This document shows, piece by piece, positions 54,112 to 62,084 of a stretch of 64,000 nucleotides of DNA. The notes beneath the pieces are model-generated. The model made no database searches. It saw nothing but the letters and a program-made list of their open reading frames with translations, and was not told where the DNA came from. The stretch spans positions 62,001 through 126,000 of the forward strand of contig NZ_BMRX01000010.1 of the NCBI RefSeq assembly GCF_014648855.1, in the 5' to 3' direction. Each line of letters opens with the position of its first letter. The first letter of the stretch is position 1. A program made the translations under genes and the position numbers. This DNA is from Streptomyces parvulus. Lineage in GTDB: Bacteria > Actinomycetota > Actinomycetes > Streptomycetales > Streptomycetaceae.

Positions 54112-54690
54112 CTAGGGGTGGGCGCCCGGTGCGGCCGGCTTGGCACCGAGCAGCACGGTGTCGCGACCGTCCTCCTCGGCGAGCTGGACCTTGACCGTCT
54201 CCCGCAGCGACGTCGGGAGGTTCTTGCCGACGTAGTCGGCGCGGATGGGCAGTTCGCGGTGCCCCCGGTCGACGAGGACCGCGAGCTGCACCGCGCGCGG
54301 GCGGCCGATGTCGCCCAGCGCGTCGAGGGCGGCCCGGATGGTGCGGCCGGAGAAGAGCACGTCGTCGACCAGGACGACGAGGCGGCCGTCGATGCCGTCA
54401 CCGGGGATCTCGGTGCGGGCCAGGGCGCGCGGCGGGTGCATGCGCAGGTCGTCGCGGTACATGGTGATGTCGAGCGAGCCGACCGGCATCTTGCGTTCGG
54501 TGATCTGCTCCAGCTTGTCGGCGAGCCGCCGGGCGAGGAAGACGCCTCTGGTCGGGATGCCGAGGAGCACCACGTCGTCGGCGCCCTTGGCGCGCTCGAC
54601 GATCTCGTGGGCGATGCGGGTCAGGACCCGGGCGATGTCGGGTCCCTCCAGGACGGGTCGTGCGTCCTGGCGAGTGTCCTGCTTGTCCAT
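54112..54690 (-). CDS. pyrR: PyrR bifunctional regulator / uracil phosphoribosyltransferase
   Basis: 192 residues. The PRPP-binding motif LVVLVDDVLFSGRTIRAAL is clear, as are GIPTRGVFLARRLADKLE and ITMYRDDLR. PyrR senses UMP and binds a hairpin in pyr mRNA; it also has uracil phosphoribosyltransferase activity. It is the first gene of the operon. The recognisable PyrR-binding RNA element lies directly in its own leader (54701-54736). Confidence 0.97.
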   Translation of the reverse strand: MDKQDTRQDARPVLEGPDIARVLTRIAHEIVERAKGADDVVLLGIPTRGVFLARRLADKLEQITERKMPVGSLDITMYRDDLRMHPPRALARTEIPGDGIDGRLVVLVDDVLFSGRTIRAALDALGDIGRPRAVQLAVLVDRGHRELPIRADYVGKNLPTSLRETVKVQLAEEDGRDTVLLGAKPAAPGAHP

Positions 54691-54700
54691 GGGAAACGGA

Positions 54701-54736
54701 CCCCCTTCTCCGCCTCACGGGACGGATCTTAAAGGA
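54701..54736 (-). promoter_or_regulatory. PyrR-binding RNA element in the pyrR leader
   Basis: On the minus strand the leader reads CCTTTAAGATCC, then GTCCCGTGAGGC, then GGAGAAGGGGG, ending 11-12 bases before the pyrR ATG. The middle piece (54712-54723) matches the conserved PyrR loop UCCNGNGAGG at every fixed position. The flanking CCTT and AAGG can close the stem. The AAGGGGG also serves as the likely ribosome site, so PyrR-UMP binding would block translation, as described for Mycobacterium smegmatis, rather than act through a terminator. Confidence 0.85.
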
Positions 54737-54887
54737 CGTCGGATATGCGCCACCTACCGTAGCAGGCACAGGGGACGGCGCCGACGGCACCCCCGGAGCC
54801 CCCTGTCACCCTTCTGCCGCACCCGCGTCACCCGCTCGGAGCAGTGGAAGGCGGATACCACGGAAGCGTCGGTGCGGCCCATTCGGC

Positions 54888-54930
54888 TTGACGCAGGAGA
54901 GTAACGCTGCGTAACCTCACAGTGAGTTAC
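54888..54930 (+). promoter_or_regulatory. bldD promoter with BldD boxes
   Basis: A -35 TTGACG (54888-54893) and a -10 TAACCT (54912-54917) are 18 bp apart. GTAACGCTGCGTAAC (54901-54915) matches the BldD box TNACNC(A/T)GNGTNA at every position and covers the spacer and -10. A second, looser half, CTCACAGTGAGTTAC (54916-54930), follows immediately. This is the known autorepression layout of bldD. Confidence 0.88.
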
Positions 54931-54987
54931 CAGCCGCGCGGCCGACATTCAGAGCCTGCCGCGTCGACACCTTGTCCGGGGAGCCAT

Positions 54988-55491
54988 ATGTCCAGCGAAT
55001 ACGCCAAACAGCTCGGGGCCAAGCTCCGGGCCATCCGCACCCAGCAGGGCCTTTCCCTCCACGGTGTCGAGGAGAAGTCCCAGGGCCGCTGGAAGGCCGT
55101 CGTGGTCGGTTCGTACGAGCGCGGCGACCGCCCCGTGACCGTGCAGCGCCTCGCCGAGCTGGCGGACTTCTACGGCGTCCCCGTGCAGGAGCTGCTGCCG
55201 GGCACCACCCCGGGCGGTGCCGCCGAGCCGCCGCCGAAGCTGGTCCTGGACCTGGAGCGGCTGGCCACCGTGCCGGCCGAGAAGGCGGGCCCGCTGCAGC
55301 GGTACGCGGCCACGATCCAGTCGCAGCGCGGCGACTACAACGGCAAGGTGCTCTCGATCCGCCAGGACGACCTGCGCACACTCGCCGTCATCTACGACCA
55401 GTCGCCCTCGGTCCTGACCGAGCAGCTCATCAGCTGGGGCGTCCTGGACGCGGACGCGCGTCGCGCGGTGGCGTCCCACGACGAGCTCTGA
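54988..55491 (+). CDS. bldD: BldD, c-di-GMP-responsive master developmental repressor
   Basis: 167 residues, the exact family length. N-terminal XRE HTH at about 7-68 (LGAKLRAIRTQQGLSLHGVEE, VVVGSYERGDRPVTVQRLAEL). The C-terminal domain carries the cyclic-di-GMP signature R114-G-D116, eight residues, then R125-Q-D-D128. Tetrameric c-di-GMP drives dimerisation and repression of sporulation genes during vegetative growth. The ATG at 54988 follows GGGGAG. It is divergent from the pyr operon and autoregulated through the boxes upstream. Confidence 0.98.
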   Translation: MSSEYAKQLGAKLRAIRTQQGLSLHGVEEKSQGRWKAVVVGSYERGDRPVTVQRLAELADFYGVPVQELLPGTTPGGAAEPPPKLVLDLERLATVPAEKAGPLQRYAATIQSQRGDYNGKVLSIRQDDLRTLAVIYDQSPSVLTEQLISWGVLDADARRAVASHDEL

Positions 55492-55516
55492 GCCGCCAGG
55501 GCCTCAGCAGAAACGT

Positions 55517-55562
55517 GCCGCCGGGGTGGCCGGAACCATGTGGTTCCGGCCACCCCGGCGGC
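55517..55562 (+). terminator. bldD terminator
   Basis: A perfect 22-bp inverted repeat (arms 55517-55538 and 55541-55562) with a 2-nt gap at the centre, followed by GCTTTGTC. Among the strongest hairpins in the window. It also faces the convergent nusB transcript. Confidence 0.85.
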
Positions 55563-55696
55563 TTTGTCACATCCGGAAGGTCAGCACGCCCGGGGGCGCG
55601 GGGCGGTGTCGACCCTGCGGCTGCCGCCGCGTGGGCGCGGCCGGCCACGGACCACCCGCGGCCGCCCCTCCCGGCGCACCCCTGCGGCGCCGCGTC

Positions 55697-56140
55697 CTAC
55701 GCGCCACCTGCGGAGTCACGACGCAGCGAGGGCTTCAGGTCCTTCAGCCGGCCGAGCAGGCCGTTGACGAACGCGGGCGAGTCGTCCGTGGAGAACTCCT
55801 TCGCCAGCTGCACCATCTCGTCCAGGACGACCGCGTCCGGGGTCGCGTCGACCCAGACCAGCTCGTACGCGCCCAGACGCAGGATGTTGCGGTCGACGAC
55901 CGGCATCCGGTCGAGCGTCCAGTCGACCGCGTACTGCGCGATCAGCTCGTCGATGCGCGTGGCGTGGGCGGCGTAGCCCTCCACCAGCTCCATCGTGTAC
56001 TCGCTCACCGGCGGCTGCCGGGTGTCGGACCGGGAGTGCCGGACCCAGTCGGCGAGCACCGTCAGGACGTCGGCACCGCGCTGATCGCCCTCGAAGAGGA
56101 TCTGGAACGCGCGCTTGCGGGCCGTGTTGCGGGCAGCCAC
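55697..56140 (-). CDS. nusB: Transcription antitermination factor NusB
   Basis: 147 residues, all-helical. It opens AARNTARKRAFQILFEGDQRG and has WTLDRMPVVDRNILRLGAYEL and VVLDEMVQLAKEFSTDDSPAFVNG, all standard. It binds boxA RNA with NusE for rRNA antitermination. It begins 2 bp after the efp stop. Confidence 0.96.
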   Translation of the reverse strand: MAARNTARKRAFQILFEGDQRGADVLTVLADWVRHSRSDTRQPPVSEYTMELVEGYAAHATRIDELIAQYAVDWTLDRMPVVDRNILRLGAYELVWVDATPDAVVLDEMVQLAKEFSTDDSPAFVNGLLGRLKDLKPSLRRDSAGGA

Positions 56141-56142
56141 GG

Positions 56143-56709
56143 TTAGCTGTTCACCCGGCCGAGGTAGTCGCTGGAACGGGTGTCGACCTTGATCTTCTCA
56201 CCGGTGGTGATGAAGAGCGGGACGTTGATCTGGTGACCGGTCTCCAGGATGGCCGGCTTGGTGCCGCCGGTGGAGCGGTCGCCCTGGACGCCCGGCTCGG
56301 TCTCCTGGATGGTCAGCTCGACGGCGGCGGGCAGCTCGACGAAGAGCACCTCGCCCTCGTGCTGCGCGACGGTGGCGGTGAAGCCCTCCACCAGGAAGTT
56401 GGCGGCGTCGCCGACGGCCTTGCGGTCGACGTGCAGCTGGTCGTAGGTCTCCATGTCCATGAAGACGAAGTACTCGCCGTCCATGTACGAGAACTGCATG
56501 TCACGCTTGTCGACAGTGGCCGTCTCGACCTTGACGCCGGCGTTGAAGGTCTTGTCGACCACCTTGCCGGAAAGCACGTTCTTGAGCTTGGTGCGCACGA
56601 AGGCCGGGCCCTTGCCGGGCTTGACGTGCTGGAACTCGACGACGGACCAGAGCTGGCCGCCTTCGAGCTTGAGCACCATGCCGTTCTTGAGGTCGTTCGT
56701 GGAAGCCAC
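56143..56709 (-). CDS. efp: Elongation factor P
   Basis: 188 residues. It relieves ribosome stalling at polyproline. Three beta-barrel domains. The domain I tip is VKPGKGPAFVR, with Lys in the position that E. coli modifies; no EpmA/EpmB genes are nearby. The C-terminal domain has GHQINVPLFITTGEKIKVDTRS. GTG 56709 with AGGAG upstream gives the family start ASTNDLKNG. The proline-rich protein at 58050-58949 is a natural client. Confidence 0.96.
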   Translation of the reverse strand: MASTNDLKNGMVLKLEGGQLWSVVEFQHVKPGKGPAFVRTKLKNVLSGKVVDKTFNAGVKVETATVDKRDMQFSYMDGEYFVFMDMETYDQLHVDRKAVGDAANFLVEGFTATVAQHEGEVLFVELPAAVELTIQETEPGVQGDRSTGGTKPAILETGHQINVPLFITTGEKIKVDTRSSDYLGRVNS

Positions 56710-56772
56710 GGTTGCGGAATCTCCTGGACTGGACTGACGTGGACGACCCGGGAGCGTACGCACAGCGCGAGG

Positions 56773-57879
56773 CTAGAGCGCGAGCAGCTCCTTGGTCGTG
56801 ATGGTGAGTAGCTCGGGTCCGCCGTCCGCCTCGGGGCGCACGACGAGCGTGTCATCGATCCGGACCCCGCCCCGGCCCGGGAGGTGGACCCCCGGTTCGA
56901 CGGTGACCGGCACACAAGCGTCCAGTTTACCCATGGCCGTCGGGGCCAACTGCGGGTCCTCGTCGATTTCGAGTCCGACACCGTGGCCGGTGAGTGCCGG
57001 AAGGTGCTCGGCGTACCCCGCGCAGTCCAGTGCCTGACGGGCCGCGCGGTCCACATCGCGGCAGGCGGCGCCGGGTGCGAGGGCCTCCCTGCCGGACCGC
57101 TGGGCGGAGAAGACGAGGTCGTACAGGTCGATCTGCCAGTCGGCCGGCGAGGTTCCGATGACGAACGTGCGCCCGATCTCGCAGCGGTAGCCGCGGTAGG
57201 TCGCGCCGAGGCAGACCGAGAGGAAGTCGCCCTCCTCCACGCGCCGGTCGGTGGGCCGGTGCCCGCGGCGCCCGGAGTTCGGGCCGGTGCCCACGGAGGT
57301 GGGGAAGGCGGGCCCGTCGGCGCCGTGGTCGACCAGGCGGCGCTCCAGCTCCAGGGCGAGGTGCCGTTCGGTGCGGCCCACCAGGATGGACTCCAGGAGC
57401 TCGCCGAGGGCCTGGTCGGCGATCTCCGCGCCGATCCGCAGGCAGGAGATCTCCTCCTCGTCCTTGACCACCCGCAGCTGCTCGACGGCCTGCCCCAGGT
57501 CGGTCAGGCGCAGGCCCGGGGCGACGGAGCGCATGGCGCGATGGCGGACGACGGTGAGGTGGTGGTCCTCGGTGGCCAGGGACTCGGCGCCCTGGGTCGC
57601 GGCGAAGCCGGCCGCGGCGGCGGCGGGGTCGCCGCCCGGGCCGGGCAGCGCACGCACCGGCAGCGACTCGTCGGGCCTGCCCTGGGCCGGCCGGTCGTCC
57701 GGCGGTCCGGAGCAGACCAGCAGGTCCTCGGTCTTGCCGAGGAGCAGCACGGCGCCCTGCGGGGCGGCGCCCGCGAGATAGCGCACGTTGGCGGGCCGGG
57801 AGACGAGCGCCGCCGCGCTGCCGCCCGCGTTGCAGCGTTCCCGTAGGCGCGTCCGGCGGGCCTCGTACACCTCTGACAT
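56773..57879 (-). CDS. Xaa-Pro peptidase-like M24 protein with altered metal site
   Basis: 368 residues. The N-terminal creatinase-like domain covers about 1-130 and the pita-bread M24 domain about 140-368. The five metal ligands of aminopeptidase P would fall at residues 223, 234, 299, 328 and 342. Here they are Cys223 (FLSVCLGATY), Glu234 (YRCEIGRTF), His299 (TGHGVGLE), Glu328 (TVEPGVH) and Asp342 (VRIDDTLV). Three of the five are therefore substituted relative to Asp, Asp and Glu. It may use another metal, have weak activity, or act as a non-catalytic binder. It lies directly upstream of efp, as in many actinobacteria. Confidence 0.82.
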   Translation of the reverse strand: MSEVYEARRTRLRERCNAGGSAAALVSRPANVRYLAGAAPQGAVLLLGKTEDLLVCSGPPDDRPAQGRPDESLPVRALPGPGGDPAAAAAGFAATQGAESLATEDHHLTVVRHRAMRSVAPGLRLTDLGQAVEQLRVVKDEEEISCLRIGAEIADQALGELLESILVGRTERHLALELERRLVDHGADGPAFPTSVGTGPNSGRRGHRPTDRRVEEGDFLSVCLGATYRGYRCEIGRTFVIGTSPADWQIDLYDLVFSAQRSGREALAPGAACRDVDRAARQALDCAGYAEHLPALTGHGVGLEIDEDPQLAPTAMGKLDACVPVTVEPGVHLPGRGGVRIDDTLVVRPEADGGPELLTITTKELLAL

Positions 57880-58012
57880 GAGCCGAGCGTATGGGCTCCG
57901 CTGCGGGGGCGCCGCCTGGGAGAGGCCGAGTGGGGAGGTGCGGGGGCGCGCCCTTGGTGCGCTTACCGGGGCGGGCGTGCCGTCGTGGGGCGGCCGCGGG
58001 CCGGTGGGGCTT

Positions 58013-58035
58013 CTCGCGCGGTTCCCCGCGCCTCT
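58013..58035. repeat. Streptomyces intergenic palindromic repeat, copy 2
   Basis: Identical over 23 nt to the copy at 34656-34678 and in the same orientation. It sits in the 170-bp gap just past the stop of the P-loop gene at 58050. Confidence 0.7.
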
Positions 58036-58049
58036 TCGGGACGCGGCGG

Positions 58050-58949
58050 CTACCAGGTGGGCGGGCTCGCTATCGAGCGGGACAGGACCTCGTTCAGGAG
58101 CTGGGCGGTCTCCGGGACGTCCAGCTGGGAGTTGTCGATGATGGGGAGGCCCGAGCCGTACCAGCCGGCCATGCGGCCGTGGATGCGGGCGACCTCCTCG
58201 TCGGTGAGGCGCCTGTTGCCGCTGCGTTCGGCGTTGCGCTCCAGGACGACGTCCAGGCCGGGCAGCAGGACGACCGGGAGGAGGCCCGGTCCGACGTGCC
58301 GCTTCCAGCCGCCGAGGCCGACGACGGGCCGGTCCGGGAAGACCGCGTCGTCGAGGATGCAGGAGATGCCGTTGGCGAGGAAGTTGCGCGCGGAGAATCC
58401 GCAGGTGCGCCGGGCCAGGCGGTACTGCGCCTCGGAGTGCTCGTTCCACCCGGTCTGGGGGTCGGCGAAGCCGGAGCGGACCCACTCGCGCACGTCGTCG
58501 AGGCTGATGTGGGCGGTGGGGACCCGGCGGTGGTCGGCCCAGTACTTGGCGACGCTGGTCTTGCCGGCGCCGGCCGGGCCGATGAGCAGCACCGCCAGCG
58601 TGGTCGTGGTGGCGTCGGGCGCGGCGGCCATGGCGGGCGGCACGCTGGGCACCGCCACGGGAGCGCCGGGCGGCAGCCGTACGTGACCGGTGGTGTCCGG
58701 CACGTGCGGGGCGGGGGGCGGCTGGTGCGCGCCCGGTGCCGGGCCGGGCGCCGGCTGGGGTGGCGCGGCCCGGGGCGGGGCCGGCGGGACTGGAGCCCGC
58801 GTCGGGTAGTCGGGCGCCGGGTGAGGCGGCAGGGGGGCGGCGGGACCCTGCTGCGGGCCCGGGTGGTGTGCGGCCGGGGACCAGCCGGCGGCCGGTCCGT
58901 GCCCCGGCTGGTGGGGCGGCGGCAGCGGAGAACCCACGGGGTGCTGCAT
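58050..58949 (-). CDS. P-loop ATPase/kinase with proline-rich N-terminus
   Basis: 299 residues. The first ~105 are almost only Pro, Ala, Gly and His (PLPPPHQPGHGPAAGW, APVPPAPPRAAPPQPAP), so disordered. The rest is a zeta-toxin/AAA-like P-loop domain: VLLIGPAGAGKTSVAKYW (Walker A), TAHISLDDVREWVRSGF, NGISCILDDAVFP, LLPVVLLPGLDVVLERNAER and a C-terminal GSGLPIIDNSQLD. It resembles small-molecule or tRNA-modifying kinases more than regulatory AAA proteins, but the substrate is unknown. ATG 58949 is used; a GTG 12 codons upstream is possible. It lies between the shikimate block and the M24-efp pair. Confidence 0.75.
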   Translation of the reverse strand: MQHPVGSPLPPPHQPGHGPAAGWSPAAHHPGPQQGPAAPLPPHPAPDYPTRAPVPPAPPRAAPPQPAPGPAPGAHQPPPAPHVPDTTGHVRLPPGAPVAVPSVPPAMAAAPDATTTTLAVLLIGPAGAGKTSVAKYWADHRRVPTAHISLDDVREWVRSGFADPQTGWNEHSEAQYRLARRTCGFSARNFLANGISCILDDAVFPDRPVVGLGGWKRHVGPGLLPVVLLPGLDVVLERNAERSGNRRLTDEEVARIHGRMAGWYGSGLPIIDNSQLDVPETAQLLNEVLSRSIASPPTW

Positions 58950-59023
58950 CCGGTGCCACTCCGTCTCGTACAGGTGATGAGCGCTGACGGCGGGACGGGG
59001 GCCCCGCGTGCTACCGAACGGTA

Positions 59024-59061
59024 CCGCCCCCGGCCGTCCTTTGGTGAACGACCGGGGGCGG
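59024..59061 (-). terminator. aroB terminator
   Basis: Arms CCGCCCCCGG (59024-59033) and CCGGGGGCGG (59052-59061), with an inner GTC/GAC pairing. It begins about 50 bp past the minus-strand aroB stop. Confidence 0.7.
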
Positions 59062-59112
59062 CACCAAGTGCCCGTCGCGCGAGGCGAATCGGGCGGAAGG
59101 TGCACGGCGGTA

Positions 59113-60204
59113 CTACTCGCCCACCTCGCCGTAGGCGGCGAGGAGGACGGCGGGGTCCGGACCCTCCAGCACGGTGGGCTTGGCCAGGCCGTCCAGGACG
59201 ATGAAGCGCAGCAGGTCGCCGCGGGACTTCTTGTCGACCTTCATGTTCTCGACGAGCTTGGGCCACTGGTCGTGGCGGTAGTGCAGGGGCAGGCCGACCG
59301 CTTCCAGGATGGTGCGGTGCCGGTCGGCGGTGGCGTCGTCCAGGCGGCCCGCGAGGCGGCCCAGTTCGGCGGCGAAGTGCATGCCGACGGAGACGGCGGC
59401 GCCGTGCCGCCACTTGTAGCGCTCGTTCTTCTCGATGGCGTGGCCGAGGGTGTGGCCGTAGTTGAGGATCTCGCGGAGCCCGGCCTCCTTCAGGTCGGAG
59501 GAGACGACCTCCGCCTTGACCTTGATGGACCGCACGATCAGCTCCGCGGTGTGCGGTCCGGCCGGGGTGCGCGCGGCCTGCGGGTCGGACTCGATCAGGT
59601 CCAGGATGACCGGGTCGGAGATGAAACCGGCCTTGATGACCTCGGCAAGACCGGAGACGTAGTCGTTGACCGGCAGCGAGTCCAGGGCGGCCAGGTCGCA
59701 CAGGACGCCGGCCGGCGGGTGGAAGGAGCCGACGAGGTTCTTGCCCTCGGCGGTGTTGATGCCGGTCTTGCCTCCGACGGCCGCGTCCACCATGGCCAGC
59801 ACGGTGGTGGGGACGGCGATCCAGCGCACCCCGCGCAGCCAGGTCGCGGCCACGAACCCGGCGAGGTCGGTGCTGGCGCCCCCGCCGACGCCGATGATGA
59901 CGTCGGTGCGGGTGAAGCCGGACTGGCCGAGCGCCTTCCAGCAGTAGGCTGCGACCTCGGCGGTCTTGGCCTCCTCGGCGTTGGGCACCTGGATGGCGAT
60001 CGCCTCGTAGCCCTGGTCGGCGAGGTCGGCGCGCAGGGCGTCACCGGTCTCGGTGAGCGCCTCGGGGTGGATCACCGCGACCCGCTTGGCGCGGTCGCCG
60101 ATCAGGCCGCCCAGCTCGCCGAGGAGCTGACGTCCCACCAGCACCTCGTAGGGGTCCGACCCGGCGGTGCCCTCGATCCGGATCCGGGTGACTGCCTCGG
60201 TCAT
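59113..60204 (-). CDS. aroB: 3-dehydroquinate synthase
   Basis: 363 residues. It makes dehydroquinate from DAHP, using NAD and a divalent metal. Markers: GVGGGASTDLAGFVAATWLRGV (NAD and metal), TVLAMVDAAVGGKTGIN, NYGHTLGHAIEKNERYKWRHG with the metal-binding His. The ATG overlaps the aroK stop as ATGA. Confidence 0.97.
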   Translation of the reverse strand: MTEAVTRIRIEGTAGSDPYEVLVGRQLLGELGGLIGDRAKRVAVIHPEALTETGDALRADLADQGYEAIAIQVPNAEEAKTAEVAAYCWKALGQSGFTRTDVIIGVGGGASTDLAGFVAATWLRGVRWIAVPTTVLAMVDAAVGGKTGINTAEGKNLVGSFHPPAGVLCDLAALDSLPVNDYVSGLAEVIKAGFISDPVILDLIESDPQAARTPAGPHTAELIVRSIKVKAEVVSSDLKEAGLREILNYGHTLGHAIEKNERYKWRHGAAVSVGMHFAAELGRLAGRLDDATADRHRTILEAVGLPLHYRHDQWPKLVENMKVDKKSRGDLLRFIVLDGLAKPTVLEGPDPAVLLAAYGEVGE

Positions 60205-60722
60205 GCTTCCTTCAACTCCAGTGCGTCCAGAGCGGCTTGGGTGACTTCTTCGGGCGTGCGGCCGTCGGTGGCCACGACGACCGTGGCCGCCTCCTCGTAC
60301 AGGTGCCGGCGGGCCTCCATCAGTTCGCGCCACTGCTTGCGCGGGTTGACCGCCAGCAGCGGGCGCGCCGCGTTCAGACCGGTGCGCCTGACGGCCTCCT
60401 CGACGTCCATCGAGAGGTAGACGACCCGCTGCCCGGCGGCGAGCAGCGCGCGCGTGCCGGCGTCCAGGACCGCGCCGCCGCCGAGTGCGAGGACTCCCTC
60501 GTGCCCGGAGAGCGCCGCGCGCACGGCGTTCTTCTCCAGCTCCCGGAAGGCGGACTCGCCCTCGTCCACGAAGATCTCGGCGATGGTCCGCCCCTCGGCC
60601 GCGACGATGTCCTCGTCCGTGTCCCGGTAGCCCACGCCGAGCCGCTCGGCCAGCAGCCGTCCGACGCTGGACTTGCCCACGCCCATCGGGCCCACGAGGA
60701 CGACCAGCGGGGCCCCGCTCAC
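60201..60722 (-). CDS. aroK: Shikimate kinase
   Basis: 173 residues. P-loop VVLVGPMGVGKSSVGRLLAE, shikimate-binding DTDEDI and GESAFRELE, and LALGGGAVLD. The lid holds GLNAARPLLAVN. GTG 60722 overlaps the aroC stop as GTGA, so all three aro genes are coupled. Confidence 0.97.
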   Translation of the reverse strand: MSGAPLVVLVGPMGVGKSSVGRLLAERLGVGYRDTDEDIVAAEGRTIAEIFVDEGESAFRELEKNAVRAALSGHEGVLALGGGAVLDAGTRALLAAGQRVVYLSMDVEEAVRRTGLNAARPLLAVNPRKQWRELMEARRHLYEEAATVVVATDGRTPEEVTQAALDALELKEA

Positions 60723-61903
60723 CGGATGGCCAGGGCGTCGAGGTACGAGGTCACGTTGCGGCGGGTCTCGGCGACCGAGTCGCCGCCGAACTTCTCCGCG
60801 ACGGCGTCGGCGAGCACGAGGGCCACCATGGCCTCGGCGACGATACCGGCGGCCGGCACGGCGGAGACGTCGGAGCGCTGGTGGTGGGCCTGCGTGGCCT
60901 CGCCGGTGGTCACGTCCACGGTCTGCAGGGCGCGCGGCACGGTCGCGATGGGCTTCATGGCGGCGCGCACCCGCAGCAGCTCGCCGGTGGTGAGCCCGCC
61001 CTCGGTGCCGCCGGAGCGGCCGGAGACGCGGCGGATGCCCTCGGGCGTGTTCACGATCTCGTCGTGGGCCTGGGAGCCGGGCACCCGGGCCAGCTCGAAG
61101 CCGTCCCCGATCTCGACGCCCTTGATCGCCTGGATGCCCATGAGCGCGCCCGCGAGGCGGGCGTCGAGCTTGCGGTCCCAGTGGACGTGTGAGCCGAGGC
61201 CGACCGGGACGCCGTAGGCGAGGATCTCGACGACGCCGCCGAGGGTGTCGCCGTCCTTGTGGGCCTGGTCGATCTCGGCGACCATCGCCTTCGAGGCGTC
61301 CGCGTCGAGGCAGCGCACCGGGTCGGCGTCCAGCTTCTCGACGTCGGCCGGCGTCGGGTGGACTCCGTGCGGCGCCTTCGCCCCGGCCAGTTCCACGACG
61401 TGGCTGACGATCTCGATGCCGGTCGTCTCCTTGAGGTAGGAGCGTGCGACCGCGCCCAGGGCCACCCGGGCGGCCGTCTCCCGCGCGGAGGCGCGCTCCA
61501 GGATCGGGCGGGCCTCGTCGAAGCCGTACTTCTGCATGCCGGCGAGGTCGGCGTGGCCGGGGCGGGGGCGGGTCAGCGGGGCGTTGCGCGCCAGGCCGGC
61601 CAGCACCTCCGGGTCCACCGGGTCGGCGGCCATGACCTGCTCCCACTTGGGCCACTCGGTGTTGCCCACCATCACGGCGACCGGGGATCCCATGGTCAGG
61701 CCGTGCCGGACGCCACCGAGGAAGGTGACCTCGTCGCGTTCGAACTTCATCCGGGCACCGCGACCGTAGCCGAGCCGCCGCCGCGCCAGGTGGTCCGCCA
61801 CCATGTCGGTGGTGATCGGCACGCCGGCGGGCAGTCCCTCCAGCGTCGCGACGAGTGCGGGACCGTGGGACTCCCCCGCGGTCAGCCAGCGCAACCTGCT
61901 CAA
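60719..61903 (-). CDS. aroC: Chorismate synthase
   Basis: 394 residues, FMN-dependent. MSRLRWLTAGESHGPALV is the family start, then RRRLGYGRGARMKFERDEV, GRSGGTEGGLTTGE and RSDVSAVPAAGIVAEAMVA. It forms chorismate for aromatic amino acids and related products. First gene of aroC-aroK-aroB; the 181-bp gap to aroE contains a hairpin at 61939-61959. Confidence 0.97.
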   Translation of the reverse strand: MSRLRWLTAGESHGPALVATLEGLPAGVPITTDMVADHLARRRLGYGRGARMKFERDEVTFLGGVRHGLTMGSPVAVMVGNTEWPKWEQVMAADPVDPEVLAGLARNAPLTRPRPGHADLAGMQKYGFDEARPILERASARETAARVALGAVARSYLKETTGIEIVSHVVELAGAKAPHGVHPTPADVEKLDADPVRCLDADASKAMVAEIDQAHKDGDTLGGVVEILAYGVPVGLGSHVHWDRKLDARLAGALMGIQAIKGVEIGDGFELARVPGSQAHDEIVNTPEGIRRVSGRSGGTEGGLTTGELLRVRAAMKPIATVPRALQTVDVTTGEATQAHHQRSDVSAVPAAGIVAEAMVALVLADAVAEKFGGDSVAETRRNVTSYLDALAIR

Positions 61904-61938
61904 CGGTGCTCCTCAGTGCTCGCGCCCCGGTATGCCTG

Positions 61939-61959
61939 CGTACGCGCCTTCCGCGTACG
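61939..61959 (-). terminator. Hairpin between aroE and aroC
   Basis: Perfect arms CGTACGCG and CGCGTACG with a CCTTC loop, in the 181-bp gap past the aroE stop and 36 bp upstream of the aroC start. It could end the mltG-aroE transcript or lie in the aroC leader. Confidence 0.5.
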
Positions 61960-62084
61960 GCGACGGCCCGACCGGGTGCGCGGCCCCGGTCCGCCACCTT
62001 CGATCCTCCCACGTCCGGCGCCCGGTCCGGCCCGCCGGTCCAGGGAGCGGACGCCGGGCGGGACCGCGCCGGCCGGAGCGACTC

